From Closterium sp. Naga37s-1 (lineage: Eukaryota; Streptophyta; Zygnematophyceae; Desmidiales; Closteriaceae), in the NCBI GenBank assembly GCA_947471745.1, contig CANJKZ010000549.1, forward strand, positions 258,001-322,000: 64,000 bases of DNA, in the 5' to 3' direction. Positions within the stretch are counted from its first letter, which is position 1. Each line of letters begins with the position of its first letter. The notes under the pieces were generated by a model, which was not told the DNA's origin, did no database searches, and saw only the letters and a program-made list of their open reading frames with translations. Both the position numbers and the translations under genes were made by a program. This document shows, in pieces, positions 1 through 10,100 of this stretch.

Positions 1-1816
1 AGCTCCAGTCCTCACGCCGGGACTGCAGCTCCAGTCTCCACGCCGGGACTGCAGCTCCAGTCCCAAAGCCGGGACTGCAGCTCCAGTCCCAAAGCCGGGA
101 TTGCAGCTCCAGTCCCCAAGCCGGGACTGCAGCTCCAGTCCCCAAGCCGGGACTGCAGCTCCAGTCCCCACGCCGGGACTGCAGCTCCAGTCCCCAAGCC
201 GGGACTGCAGCTCCAGTCCCCGCGCCGGAACTGCAGCTCCAGTCCCCGCGCCGGGACTGCAGCTCCAGTCCCTGCGCCGAGACTGCAGCTCCAGTCCCCG
301 AGCCGGGACTGCAGCTCCAGTCCCCGAGCTGGGACTGCAGCTCCAGTCCCCACGCCGGGACTGCAGCTCCAGTCCCCACGCCGGGGCTGCAGCTCCAGTC
401 CCCAAGCCGGGACTGCAGCTCCAGTCCCCAAGCCGGGACTGCAGCTTCAGTCCCCAAGCCGGGACTGCAGCTCCAGTCCCCAAGCCGGGACTGCAGCTCC
501 AGTCCCCACGCTGGGACTGCAGCTCCAGTCCCCACGCCGGGGCTGCAGCTCCAGTCCCCAAGCCGGGACTGCAGCTCCAGTCCCCAAGCCGGGACTGCAG
601 CTCCAGTCCCCAAGCCGGGACTGCAGCTCCAGTCCCCAAGCCGGGACTGCAGCTCCAGTCCCCAAGCCGGGACTGCAGCTCCAGTCCCCACGCCGGGACT
701 GCAGCTCCAGTCCCCACGCCAGGACTGCAGCTCCAGTCCCCAAGCCGGGACTGCAGCTCCAGTTCCCGCGCCGGGACTGCAGCTCCAGTCCCCGCGCCGG
801 GACTGCAGCTCCAGTCCCCGAGCCGGGACTGCAGCTCCAGTCCCCGCGCTGCAGTCTCCGCGCCGGGACTGCAGCTCGAGTCCCCACGCCGGGACTGCAG
901 CTCCAGTCCCCACGCCGGGACTGCAGCTCCAGTCCCCACGCCAGGACTGCAGCTCCAGTCCCCAAGCCGGGACTGCAGCTCCAGTCCCCAAGCCGGGACT
1001 GCAGCTCCAGTCCCCACGCCGGGACTGCAGCTCCACTCCCCACGCCGGGACTGCAGCTCCAGTCCCCAAGCCGGGACTGCAGCTCCAGTCCCCAAGCCGG
1101 GACTGCAGCTTCAGTCCCCACGCCGGGACTGCAGCTCCAGTCCCCAAGCCGGGACTGCAGCTCCAGTCCCCACGCCGGGACTGCAGCTCCAGTCCCCACG
1201 CCGGGACTGCAGCTCCAGTCCCCAAGCCGGGACTGCAGCTCCAGTTCCCGCGCCGGGACTGCAGCTCCAGTCCCCGCGCCGGGACTGCAGCTCCAGTCCC
1301 CGAGCCGGGACTGCAGCTCCAGTCCCCGCGCTGCAGTCTCCACGCCGGGACTGCAGCTCGAGTCCCCACGCCGGGACTGCAGCTCCAGTCCCCACGCCGG
1401 GACTGCAGCTCCAGTCCCCACGCCGGGACTGCAGCTCCAGTCCCCACGCCAGGACTGCAGCTCCAGTCCCCAAGCCGGGACTGCAGCTCCAGTCCCCAAG
1501 CCGGGACTGCAGCTCCAGTCCCCACGCCGGGACTGCAGCTCCACTCCCCACGCCGGGACTGCAGCTCCAGTCCCCACGCCGGGACTGCAGCTCCAGTCCC
1601 CAAGCCGGGACTGCAGCTCCAGTCCCCACGCCGGGACTGCAGCTCCAGTCCCCACGCCGGGACTGCAGCTCCAGTCCCCGCGCCGGGACTGCAGCTCCAG
1701 TCCCCGCGCCGGGACTGCAGCTCCAGTCCCCACGGCAGGACTGCTGCTCCAGTCCCCGAGCCGGGACTGCAGCTCCAGTCCCCATGCCGGGACTGCAGCT
1801 ACAGTCCCCACGCCGG
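1..1816. repeat. 26-bp GC-rich minisatellite, left block
   Basis: About 70 tandem copies of a 26-bp unit, consensus GGGACTGCAGCTCCAGTCCC followed by CAAGCC or CACGCC. Each unit contains the inverted repeat GGACTG/CAGTCC around a 6-nt loop, and a CTGCAG site. Variation is mostly A/C/G at two positions before GCC, and a few units are shortened (near 840 and 1330). Because 26 is not a multiple of three and the unit has no stop, long open frames appear in several frames on both strands. Their repeated peptide is a by-product, not evidence of a gene. The array runs off the left edge. Confidence 0.97.
1812..1816. repeat. Target site duplication, left copy (GCCGG)
   Basis: GCCGG immediately precedes TGTTAG at the left end of the copia element and recurs at 6689-6693 right after the 3' LTR. 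A 5-bp duplication is the normal copia footprint. The joined flanks restore one minisatellite unit, so the element landed inside a unit. Confidence 0.85.
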
Positions 1817-1830
1817 TGTTAGAAATAGTC
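1817..1830 (+). repeat. 5' LTR remnant (first 14 bp only)
   Basis: TGTTAGAAATAGTC is identical to the first 14 bases of the 3' LTR at 6431-6444. The next bases differ completely from the LTR and lead into the gag start 44 bases later. Confidence 0.75.
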
Positions 1831-1874
1831 GCTCCGCTACGTATCGGAGACTTTAGCGCTGCGCTCCGCGCGAA

Positions 1875-2360
1875 ATGGCAACTTCTACTTCCACTCTCGT
1901 CGGAAACCTCATCATCCTTAACCTCGCTCCCAACGGCACGAGCACCAATTTCGGGGAGTGGTGCTATGGAGTGGAGAAGCACCTCCTTAGCTCGGAGCTC
2001 AAGGGGATTTGCCTCAAGGACATCCTCCTCAACCGCGGCAAGGGGAAGATGCCTCTCCCTCCCGATCCTCTCGGTGAAGGCGCCACTCCCACAGCCAAGA
2101 GCGCTTTCGATGCTAAGACCACCAAGTATGAGACGGACTTCAGTCTCTGGGAGCAGGCGGATGCAGCAGTGATTAGGGTTTTCATCACCACCACCCCAGT
2201 TGAGTTAGTCAAGTCCTACCGCACCTTCCGCTCTGCGCATGACATTTGGAAGTACCTCCAGGATCGTTTCCATGACAAAACTGCCGTGGGAGTTGCAATC
2301 CTCATTCCTCGCATGTTCCAAATCCGCCTTGAGGAATGCCATGGCAGATTACATCTCTGA
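1875..2360 (+). pseudogene. copia gag, N-terminal part, ends at a frameshift
   Basis: 161 codons from ATG at 1875. This is the N-terminal half of a copia Gag (UBN2-type): the WCYGVEKHLLSSEL segment, then the W/Y/L-rich IWKYLQDRF block. The reading frame shifts near 2331-2340. The homologous continuation (MADYISEIRNIHEELKDIG) is in the next frame from 2341, while this frame stops at 2358-2360. Copia frameshifts that are programmed normally lie at the gag/pol border, not inside Gag, so this is more likely an inactivating single-base indel or a sequence error. Confidence 0.85.
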
Positions 2361-5300
2361 AATCCGCAACATCCATGAGGAGCTCAAGGACATTGGGATC
2401 ACCTTCCCCGAACAGGCACCTGCTGCTGGGCTTCTCGTCGGACTCACCCCGGCCTACAACGTCACCAGTTCCATGCTCAAGCAGCTCCCCACCAAGGACC
2501 TCACCTTCGAGAAAGTCGCTTCGGCCCTTCTCTCTGCGGAAAAGGACCTTGCAGCTCAGGCATCAGTCAATGCTGTGCGCTACTCCCCTGGCATTCCATT
2601 CCGTTCCCAGCAGGGCCAGAGGCGCAACTCCTTTCCCCCATGCCAATACCTCATTAGGAAGGGTCCACGTGCGGGGCAGAAATGCAACGGCACCAACCAC
2701 CCTGAGGCCACTTGCTTCAAGAAGCGAGATGACGAGTGGTATGACGTCCATGGTGTCTCCAAGGACAAGCGCCCTCCCAACTGGGCACCACCCCGTCGCG
2801 TGAACCAGGTCGAGGCAGTGGAGGAACCTGCTCAGGCATTTGCTAGCGCCCCATCTGATGTTCGCCTTAACCTGTTGTTCTCTGGTGCTGGTCTTATTAA
2901 TGAGAAGGGGTCGCAGTACATCGGTGTTTCAACCACACAGGGAATCGAGTTCATACTAGACAGTGGTGCCACCCACACAGTGCTTAAAGACCAAACCGCC
3001 TTCGTTCCCTATCAAGCTCCCACCTCACTCCTTGGAGCAGATTCTAGCTTCTCCATCCAATGCCATGGCTCTTCCACAGTTTCCTGTCCAGCATTCCCAT
3101 CTGGCACCGTCACTGGCATCTGTGCCCCAACCCTCCGCTACAACCTTCTTGCACAGCGGGAAATCCAACACGCAGGCGTGATCACCATCTTTCCCAATGA
3201 TGTTGACTACTGTGACATGTTTGACGCCAAAACCGGACTCCATCTTGCCCGCTTCACCCTCAACTCCAACAACCTGTACACACTAGTTGTACCTCCCGTT
3301 CAAACATGCTCCCTCACCAACCTTCCGCTTCCATCCTCAGACTCCCCCTCATGTCACTGCCGCCTCCTCACTGACAAGACTATGCTATTTCATAACCGCC
3401 TCGGCCACATCAACTTCCGCGCACTTTCCGACCTTGCCACCAAGCAACTCCTACATGGACTGCCCGCCACACTTCCACAACCCCCCTCTCTTTCTGGACC
3501 GCCTTGCCTTGACTGTGCACAGAGCAAGCTTCGGGAACAGCCCCATCCTCCCACTGAGTCCATCTCTACCGCACCTCTCGATCACGTACACATGGACCTT
3601 TGGGGTCCAGCTCCTGTTCGTTACCGTGGCGGACACTTCTACTTCCTTGTCATCGTTGATGACTATTCCCGCTATGTGTCCATTCACCTTCTCACCGCCA
3701 AGTCTGAAGCCCCAGCCATCATCATGGAATGGGCCAGGCAGGCTCATTCACACTTCAAAACCAAAATCAAGTTTCTTCACTCTGACGGTGGCGGTGAATT
3801 CCGCAACAACACTCTCAAAGCTTTCTGCTCTACTGAGGGTATCCAACAGACCTTCACTCTCCCAGACAGCCCTCAACAGAACGGTGTTGCTGAAAGCCGA
3901 AACCGCATCCTGGTGCAGATTGCTCGCTGCCTCCTCACTCATGCTTCCGCCCCTCCCTCTCTTTGGGGATACGCCATGCTCCATGCTGCCGCCCTCCACA
4001 ATCTCCATCCTCATCCTCACCACACCCACACCACCCCCGCAGAGCTGTGGACGGGTCAAAAGCCGTCCGTCCGCTCTCTCCGTGTATGGGGGTGCACTTC
4101 CTATGTCCTCCTCAACTCCCAAGCCCGTCGTGCAGCTGGCGGCAAGCTTGCTCTGAAAACAATCACGTGCGTGTACCTCGGGCACAACTTGGACTCACCA
4201 GACTACCTCTTCCTCCATCCTACCACCAACAAACTCTATCGCAGCCGAGATGTTTTCTTCGATGAATCCCACCCATTCTACCCCTCCTCCACAGTTTCTC
4301 CTTCTCCTTCTCCTCTTTCTCTAACATGGGCTGACTTTGACATCCTTCCTCCTGCCACCACTCCATCTCCTCCTCTTCCCGCTCCCTCCACAGTTTCCGA
4401 CCCCCCGTCACCCGCTTCCCCATCCAGCACCACGCAGTCTCCCCCGCTCCTTCCCGCCCCCGAGTCCATTCCTCTCAAAACCTACCAACGTCGTCCTCCT
4501 GCTGCTGCTCCTGCTCCTGCTCCACCTCCTATTCCTGATCTGGCTCCTGCTCCCGACTCAGCTGCTGCTCCTGATGCTGCCACTACACCTCCTGCTTCTC
4601 CTCCTCCAGCTCCGCCTTCCTCCCCCATCGCTGGTCGCACCCGCTCGCACAAAGCTCCCAAGCCTCTTTCCCTTTCCATTCGTGTCTCTCTCAATCCTCC
4701 TCCTGTCGGGGGTGATTATTCGCTCATGCCCTCCCTTCTTGAGGACAGACATGAGGAGTTGATTGACATTGACTCAGCCATACACGCGCTCTGCTCTCTC
4801 TTTCCAGATATCGCAGAATCTCCCACCCTCAACTTCTCAGACAACCCCTCCATCCCCACACCTCTCACCTATGCTGAAGCAGTTTCTGGTCCTAACTCCG
4901 CTCAGTGGATAGGGGCCATTATCGCAGAGTGTGAGGCCTTCATTCACACAGGGACTTTCACAGATATCATTCCTCCCTCCGGCGTCAACATTGTGAAGGG
5001 AAAACGGGTTTTCCGGGTGAAACAACTTCCAGGCGAATTTCCTGTCTTCAAAGCCCGGTACTGTGCCAAGGGATTTACCCCAAAGCGTGGACTGGACTTC
5101 TTTGAGACATTCTCTCCCACTGCCAAACCTCCCACACTGCGCACCCTTCTCGATGTGGCCGCTCGAGATGACATGGAGGTTGACTGCATGGATGTGTCTT
5201 CTGCGTTTCTGCAAGGGATTCTTCGAGAGGAAATCTACATGGAGCGGCCCGAAGGATTTCCAGCTCCTTTTCCACCAGGCACTGTATGGAAGCTGAATCG

Positions 5301-6408
5301 ACCAGTATATGGCCTCAAGCAAGCACCCCGGGAATGGCACAACAAGCTCAAGAGCACCTTAGGGTCCCTCGACTTTCACCCATCCACCTCTGACCCCAGC
5401 CTCTTCATTCGAGCAACACCATCCCGCTTCTTCATCTTGGTTTATGTCGATGACATGATCCTTGTCACCAAGGATCAGACTGAGCTGGCAGCAGTCAAAG
5501 CCGCACTTGGTGAGAAGCTGGCCATGAAGGATCTTGGGAAGCTGACGAACTATCTGGGCATGGAAATCACACGTGATCGCACGGCCCGCACCATCACCCT
5601 CTCGCAGAAGTTCTACATCAACAACGTTCTGACAAGGTTCAAGATGCAGGAAGCAGCTTCAATGCCCACCCCACTCTCTCTGCAGCACCAACTCACTGCA
5701 CCCTCTGTTCCCTCACCTGAGCCCTGCGATGAGGCTTACCCCGAGCTCGTTGGTTCCCTCATGTACGCGATGATGTGCACTCGACCAGACTTGGCCTATC
5801 CAGTCAGTGTCCTGTCTCGCTACGTTGCACCTGGTCGCTTCACGAGCCACCACTGGTCTGCCGCCAAGCGGGTCCTCCGCTATCTCAAAGGCACACAGGA
5901 CTATGTGCTCACTCTTGGCGGCTCTTCCCCTGTTCGCCTTGAGGGGTACAGTGACTCGTCCTATGCTGATGACCAGAGTGATCGGCGCTCTTCCCAAGGG
6001 TATTGCTTTACCCTTGGCAGTGGGGTTGTCAGTTGGCGCTCCACTCGGTCGTCTTCCGTCTCACTGTCGACCTGTGAGGCAGAGCTGTATGCAGGGACCA
6101 TGGCTGCCCAGGAGGCCCGTTGGCTCTCCTTCTTGCTGGCAGAACTTGGGTATCCTCAACCAGCCCCAACGCTTTGGTGTGACAACGAGAGCACCATTCA
6201 TCTCACCAAGGACCCCGTCTTCCACGGCCGCACCAAGCACATTGAAGTCCGTCACTACTTTCTTCGTGAGCTGGTGCAGCGCGAGCAGCTGAAGGCAGAA
6301 CACATTGCCTCCGACTGCAACCTTGCTGACTTGTTTACCAAGTCTCTTGTTCGTCAAGACCACTACCGCCTCCTCTCGTCCATGGGTGTTGGACCGCCAT
6401 GTGGCTGA
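2341..6408 (+). CDS. copia gag C-terminus + pol polyprotein
   Basis: Frame open to TGA at 6406-6408. Domains in order: rest of Gag; an unusual Cys/His knuckle C-x13-C-x4-H-x4-C around 2640-2710 instead of the canonical C-x2-C; aspartic protease with DSGATHT near 2960; GAG-pre-integrase with HNRLGH and a C-x2-C; integrase with the D (HMDLWGP), D (LHSDGGGEF) and E (NGVAESRNR) residues; a proline-rich linker around 4270-4650; reverse transcriptase with CMDVSSAFLQG, VYGLKQAPREWH and the catalytic YVDDMIL; and RNase H with YSDSSYADD, STCEAELYAG and WCDNEST. The pol part has no internal stop. It lacks its own start, because Gag begins in another frame at 1875. The upstream in-frame ATG at 2239 belongs to a shadow frame. 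Confidence 0.92.
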   Translation: MADYISEIRNIHEELKDIGITFPEQAPAAGLLVGLTPAYNVTSSMLKQLPTKDLTFEKVASALLSAEKDLAAQASVNAVRYSPGIPFRSQQGQRRNSFPPCQYLIRKGPRAGQKCNGTNHPEATCFKKRDDEWYDVHGVSKDKRPPNWAPPRRVNQVEAVEEPAQAFASAPSDVRLNLLFSGAGLINEKGSQYIGVSTTQGIEFILDSGATHTVLKDQTAFVPYQAPTSLLGADSSFSIQCHGSSTVSCPAFPSGTVTGICAPTLRYNLLAQREIQHAGVITIFPNDVDYCDMFDAKTGLHLARFTLNSNNLYTLVVPPVQTCSLTNLPLPSSDSPSCHCRLLTDKTMLFHNRLGHINFRALSDLATKQLLHGLPATLPQPPSLSGPPCLDCAQSKLREQPHPPTESISTAPLDHVHMDLWGPAPVRYRGGHFYFLVIVDDYSRYVSIHLLTAKSEAPAIIMEWARQAHSHFKTKIKFLHSDGGGEFRNNTLKAFCSTEGIQQTFTLPDSPQQNGVAESRNRILVQIARCLLTHASAPPSLWGYAMLHAAALHNLHPHPHHTHTTPAELWTGQKPSVRSLRVWGCTSYVLLNSQARRAAGGKLALKTITCVYLGHNLDSPDYLFLHPTTNKLYRSRDVFFDESHPFYPSSTVSPSPSPLSLTWADFDILPPATTPSPPLPAPSTVSDPPSPASPSSTTQSPPLLPAPESIPLKTYQRRPPAAAPAPAPPPIPDLAPAPDSAAAPDAATTPPASPPPAPPSSPIAGRTRSHKAPKPLSLSIRVSLNPPPVGGDYSLMPSLLEDRHEELIDIDSAIHALCSLFPDIAESPTLNFSDNPSIPTPLTYAEAVSGPNSAQWIGAIIAECEAFIHTGTFTDIIPPSGVNIVKGKRVFRVKQLPGEFPVFKARYCAKGFTPKRGLDFFETFSPTAKPPTLRTLLDVAARDDMEVDCMDVSSAFLQGILREEIYMERPEGFPAPFPPGTVWKLNRPVYGLKQAPREWHNKLKSTLGSLDFHPSTSDPSLFIRATPSRFFILVYVDDMILVTKDQTELAAVKAALGEKLAMKDLGKLTNYLGMEITRDRTARTITLSQKFYINNVLTRFKMQEAASMPTPLSLQHQLTAPSVPSPEPCDEAYPELVGSLMYAMMCTRPDLAYPVSVLSRYVAPGRFTSHHWSAAKRVLRYLKGTQDYVLTLGGSSPVRLEGYSDSSYADDQSDRRSSQGYCFTLGSGVVSWRSTRSSSVSLSTCEAELYAGTMAAQEARWLSFLLAELGYPQPAPTLWCDNESTIHLTKDPVFHGRTKHIEVRHYFLRELVQREQLKAEHIASDCNLADLFTKSLVRQDHYRLLSSMGVGPPCG

Positions 6409-6430
6409 AGTGTTGTCAGCCTAGGGGGTG

Positions 6431-6688
6431 TGTTAGAAATAGTCAGTCAACACTTTGTACTATATTCTATATCGGTTAGGTTACTTTGTAGGTTGGGTGT
6501 AGATTTGTAATCCCAACCCTATCTGGTTGGGATTCCCTCGTAATCCTGCAAATCTGCCAACTCACCAATTGGAGATTTGCTAGGATTCCCATCCCATCCT
6601 TTCCCTAGCTTTGCTCAACCCAACCGTGTTTGTACTTAAGGCCTCGTGCCTTCCTTATCAATCAATCAGTTAAGTTCCAATTCTATCA
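6431..6688 (+). repeat. 3' LTR of the copia element
   Basis: 258 bp starting TGTTAGAAATAGTC and ending CCAATTCTATCA, directly followed by the GCCGG duplication. It is preceded by a G-rich tract (CTAGGGGGTG, 6421-6430) in the polypurine-tract position, 22 bp past the pol stop. It contains short internal inverted repeats around GGTTGGGATT. It has no full-length partner on the left side. Confidence 0.88.
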
Positions 6689-7020
6689 GCCGGGACTGTA
6701 GCTCCAGTCCCCACGCCAGGACTGCAGCTCCAGTCCCCACGCCGGGACTCCAGTCCCCACGCCGGGACTGCAGCTGCAGTCCCCACGCCGGGACTGCAGC
6801 TCCAGTCCCCAAGCCGGGACTGCAGCTCCAGTCCCCAAGCCGGGACTGCAGCTCCAGTCCCCACGCCGGGACTGCAGCTCCAGTCCCCACGCCGGGACTG
6901 CAGCTCCAGTCCCCACGCCGAGACTGCAGATCCAGTCCCCAAGCCGGGACTGCAGCTCCAGTCCCCAAGCCGGGACTGCAGCTCCAGTCCCCACGCCGGG
7001 ACTGCAGCCCCAGTCCCCAA
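6689..7020. repeat. 26-bp minisatellite, right block
   Basis: Continuation of the array at 1-1816, split by the copia insertion. About 12-13 units, with one shortened unit near 6745. It ends in unrelated sequence with a short duplicated CACGTGCTGGTGCTC at about 7025-7055. Confidence 0.95.
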
Positions 7021-7133
7021 GCTAGCACGTGCTGGTGCTCACGTGCTGGTGCTCGCCAGTGTGTTTCAAGAGACATGCACATTTCACTCGACATCGCCAT
7101 GTGTGTTTCATGGGATAGGTGCACCCGACTCAC

Positions 7134-10100
7134 CATGTCGCCACGTGTGTTGCGCGGCACAGTGAAGGGCTGGTTGTTTGCAAAGGCCTGCTCTGACTCC
7201 AGAAGAGCCTCACGCATGGCCTCAAACGACCTGCCACACATTGAACCGGATTTCAGGAGTGGAAAACGTGGCTGCAGGGGGGGGAGAGACCACAGAGAAG
7301 CGGAGGCAGTGCAGAAGAGGTGTGCTAGGAGGTAATACTAGTGCTCACTTGTTGAAGACAGGGTAGTACTTGACGGTCTGCAGCGAAGCGGAGGCAGTGC
7401 AAGAGAGGGTGTGGTGAGGTGTGCTAGGAGGTAGTACTCACTTGTTGAAGACGGGGTAATACTTGACGGTCTGCAGATCCCACACCTTGATGGGCGTGGA
7501 CGACCGAAAGCCCTGCGCAAAGCGATTCCTGCAGAGGAAAGCACATGGCACACCACCCCCCACGCCATGAGACACGGTCACATGCCATCAGGATTGTGTT
7601 GTTCAGCTTGCCATCCCATGCCGACTCTGCTCATTTGACCAAAATGCATGTTCTGATTACGAGTAAATGAGCGATGATATCAAACGATGATACTCGGCTG
7701 AGAACGTGAATGAGGAGCGATCATACTGGCGGTCACACGGCATTGTGGTTATTGTGGCATCCGACCACAACGAGCGATGGCAGTGGCACGTACTTGAGTT
7801 GGTCCTTCCAGAGCACAGCATCCGTTGGATCGGAGATCTGCCTCCATCTCGTGATCACCTCGTACACATCCCTCCACCCCTTCAGCACCCCACTGCCTGT
7901 CCTCTTGATTCTGCTGCTGCTGCTGCTGCTTTTCCGATTGCCCTTGGCCAAACTGTCACTTCCCTTTTGCCTCTGCTTCTCCCTGCCTTCTACCCCTCCT
8001 CCTGGTGTAGCGTTTTCCTTGGTTGTTTTAGTGTCTGTGACTCTGTCACCACCTGCTGCCTCCTCTCCCTCTTGCTGCTCCTGTTCCATAGCATCCCATG
8101 TTGCCCTTGCCTGCACCATGGCACGCACACACATGGAGTGACAAATGAATGAATGGCACACATACTTACAAAAAATGGAATGGCACAAATGAATGGCATG
8201 GCACACACACATAGTAAGTGTAAGCTTACATATTGACCACAACTTCTTCAATCACACAGCATTACTAGCCAGTGACTACCGTGCCTTGCATTAAAAGACT
8301 CCACACCTCCTACAACGCCCCTAGTGACAAGCATTGGGAAAGAGAAGAATTGACTGACCTGCTGCATCACGTCCAGTGCTGCTAGCCCTGCCATGCGCAG
8401 CTGAAGTAAGAGAGGGCGGGATGGGAGAAATGTGGGGGAATGGGGAATGGGAGAGACATGTGGGATGAAAGAGTGCGCCGCACGCAACCTGCTGCATCAC
8501 GTCTAAGGCCGCCAGCCCTGCCATGTGCAGCTGAAGTAAGGGAAGGGACAGGAAGTGGGGTGGAGAGAGAACAGGAACAGAGTTACTGACGGCAATAAGG
8601 GGAAGGGAGAAAATGCGAGGAAGAGACAAAAAGCAAGAGGGAAAGCATGTTGGCATATCTCTGCTGTTACCTGCTGCCTGTTTGGCATGAAAGCATCACA
8701 GTGGTAGTGGGCCCGCTGGCCAATCCTGTCCGCTGCTTCGATCAGATCCAACGCTTCTCGTGACAGCTTGGGCAGGGACTGCAACGTGGCGCGCTGTGAT
8801 TGGCGTGGAGTGACTGAGAGGGGCTGGTATCCTGGCAGTGTTGCTATAGGGTCCTTCTTGGTCCATGCCTCCTGTTGCGGTGGGAGGGGGCATGTGAGGA
8901 GTTATGGTTGAGGAGGAAATATCAGGGGGGATTGAAGGGGGAGAAAGAAGGCAGGATGTGATGGGAAAATATTGCAATAACATGCGGCCGTCATGCCTAT
9001 GGCTGAGCGTTGTTATGGTTGCACGATCAATGAAAGGCCACTGAGTGTGGTTGTACTTATGGAAATAGATGCAACCGATGATTAGGTGGGATGGCTGTGT
9101 TGGGGTTGGTAAGGGGTGGCCATACTCTGAACTCAGCAGTGAAGTCCCAGTCGAAGCGAATGGAGGAGAGCGGCCGCTGCAAGCGAGCAATAGTGTACGC
9201 CAATACCTCCCTCTGAGAGGGGGAGGCGAGTTGTAAAAGGGGAGGGAGGGAGCATATGAGGAAAGGAAATGAGTGACAGTGGCATAGGCACTGGCTGTGC
9301 GACAGACAGCACAGCAAAAACGCTGAACTTGAGAAACATGCCTGGTAGAACATGGAGTGTTGCAGAGCCTGCCCGTCCTGATCCCTTGGTTGCAGCGCCA
9401 ACGCTGCCTGGTACTTGAGCATCTGTTGGCATCACATCACAAGGATGGTGTGCAGACGAGGGCGGCGGGGGGTTTTGATGAGGGTGGTGTGTGGTGAGAT
9501 TGTGATTGGAAAGGACACTATAGAAGTCACATGAAAATGAGCGGCACAGCACAGCATGTGGCGGACCACAATTGGATAGCACACAGGTTGGGGGGTTGTG
9601 GTGTGGGATGCTCACAGCTTCGGCAAGGTCCCCCAGGGCATGCAGGCTGCTGGCGTGGGCGTGAACGAGCTCCATGTCTCCCCTGTCCAGCTGCAACCCC
9701 TCTCTTGCATACTGTATGGCGGCCCTGTAAGGAGGAGGCAAAGGGAGAAAGGTCGAGGGAAAGTGGGAAGAGGAGAAGATGCAAGGGGGGACGAGGCAGA
9801 GAAGGAATGTGGTCGCCCTCAAGAACAGCCACACACTTGAACATCAGGATGGCACTATATGGGAATAGGTTGCAGGAGCTGTCAAAAGAGGACAGGTGGG
9901 CTGCGGAGGCCTTACTTCCATCAACATCAGGATGGCACTTTATAGGAATAGGTTGCATGTATCCAAACGATGAGAGAAAACTAAAGTTCCTGAAAACAAT
10001 CTGGCACTGTGCAACTGTGAGAGATGATCGCATCGCACCTGTAGTCGCCCACGAATCGGCTAACAGAGACGAGCTCCTGATATGTTGTCACTGCCCTATG

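Larger units (their letters stand above)
1817..6688 (+). mobile_element. Ty1/copia LTR retrotransposon with a nearly absent 5' LTR
   Basis: The element is bounded by GCCGG duplications and by TGTTAG at the left and CTATCA at the right (TG...CA). It carries gag, protease, integrase, reverse transcriptase and RNase H in copia order, with integrase before RT. The right LTR is 258 bp. At the left only the first 14 bases of the LTR (1817-1830) are present before the sequence diverges into the leader and gag. No primer binding site matching the usual initiator-tRNA-Met complement is visible. The internal region therefore appears deleted from LTR base 15 to past the primer site. The element is probably not autonomous. 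Confidence 0.93.

Noticed and set aside
101..1982. Very long open frames on both strands (up to 573 codons)
   Set aside because: They are produced by a stop-free 26-bp repeat whose length is not a multiple of three; there is no non-repeat coding sequence around them.
2239..2340. ATG at 2239 as the true start of the copia polyprotein
   Set aside because: The residues from 2239 to 2340 in that frame do not resemble Gag; the Gag homology there is in the frame from 1875.
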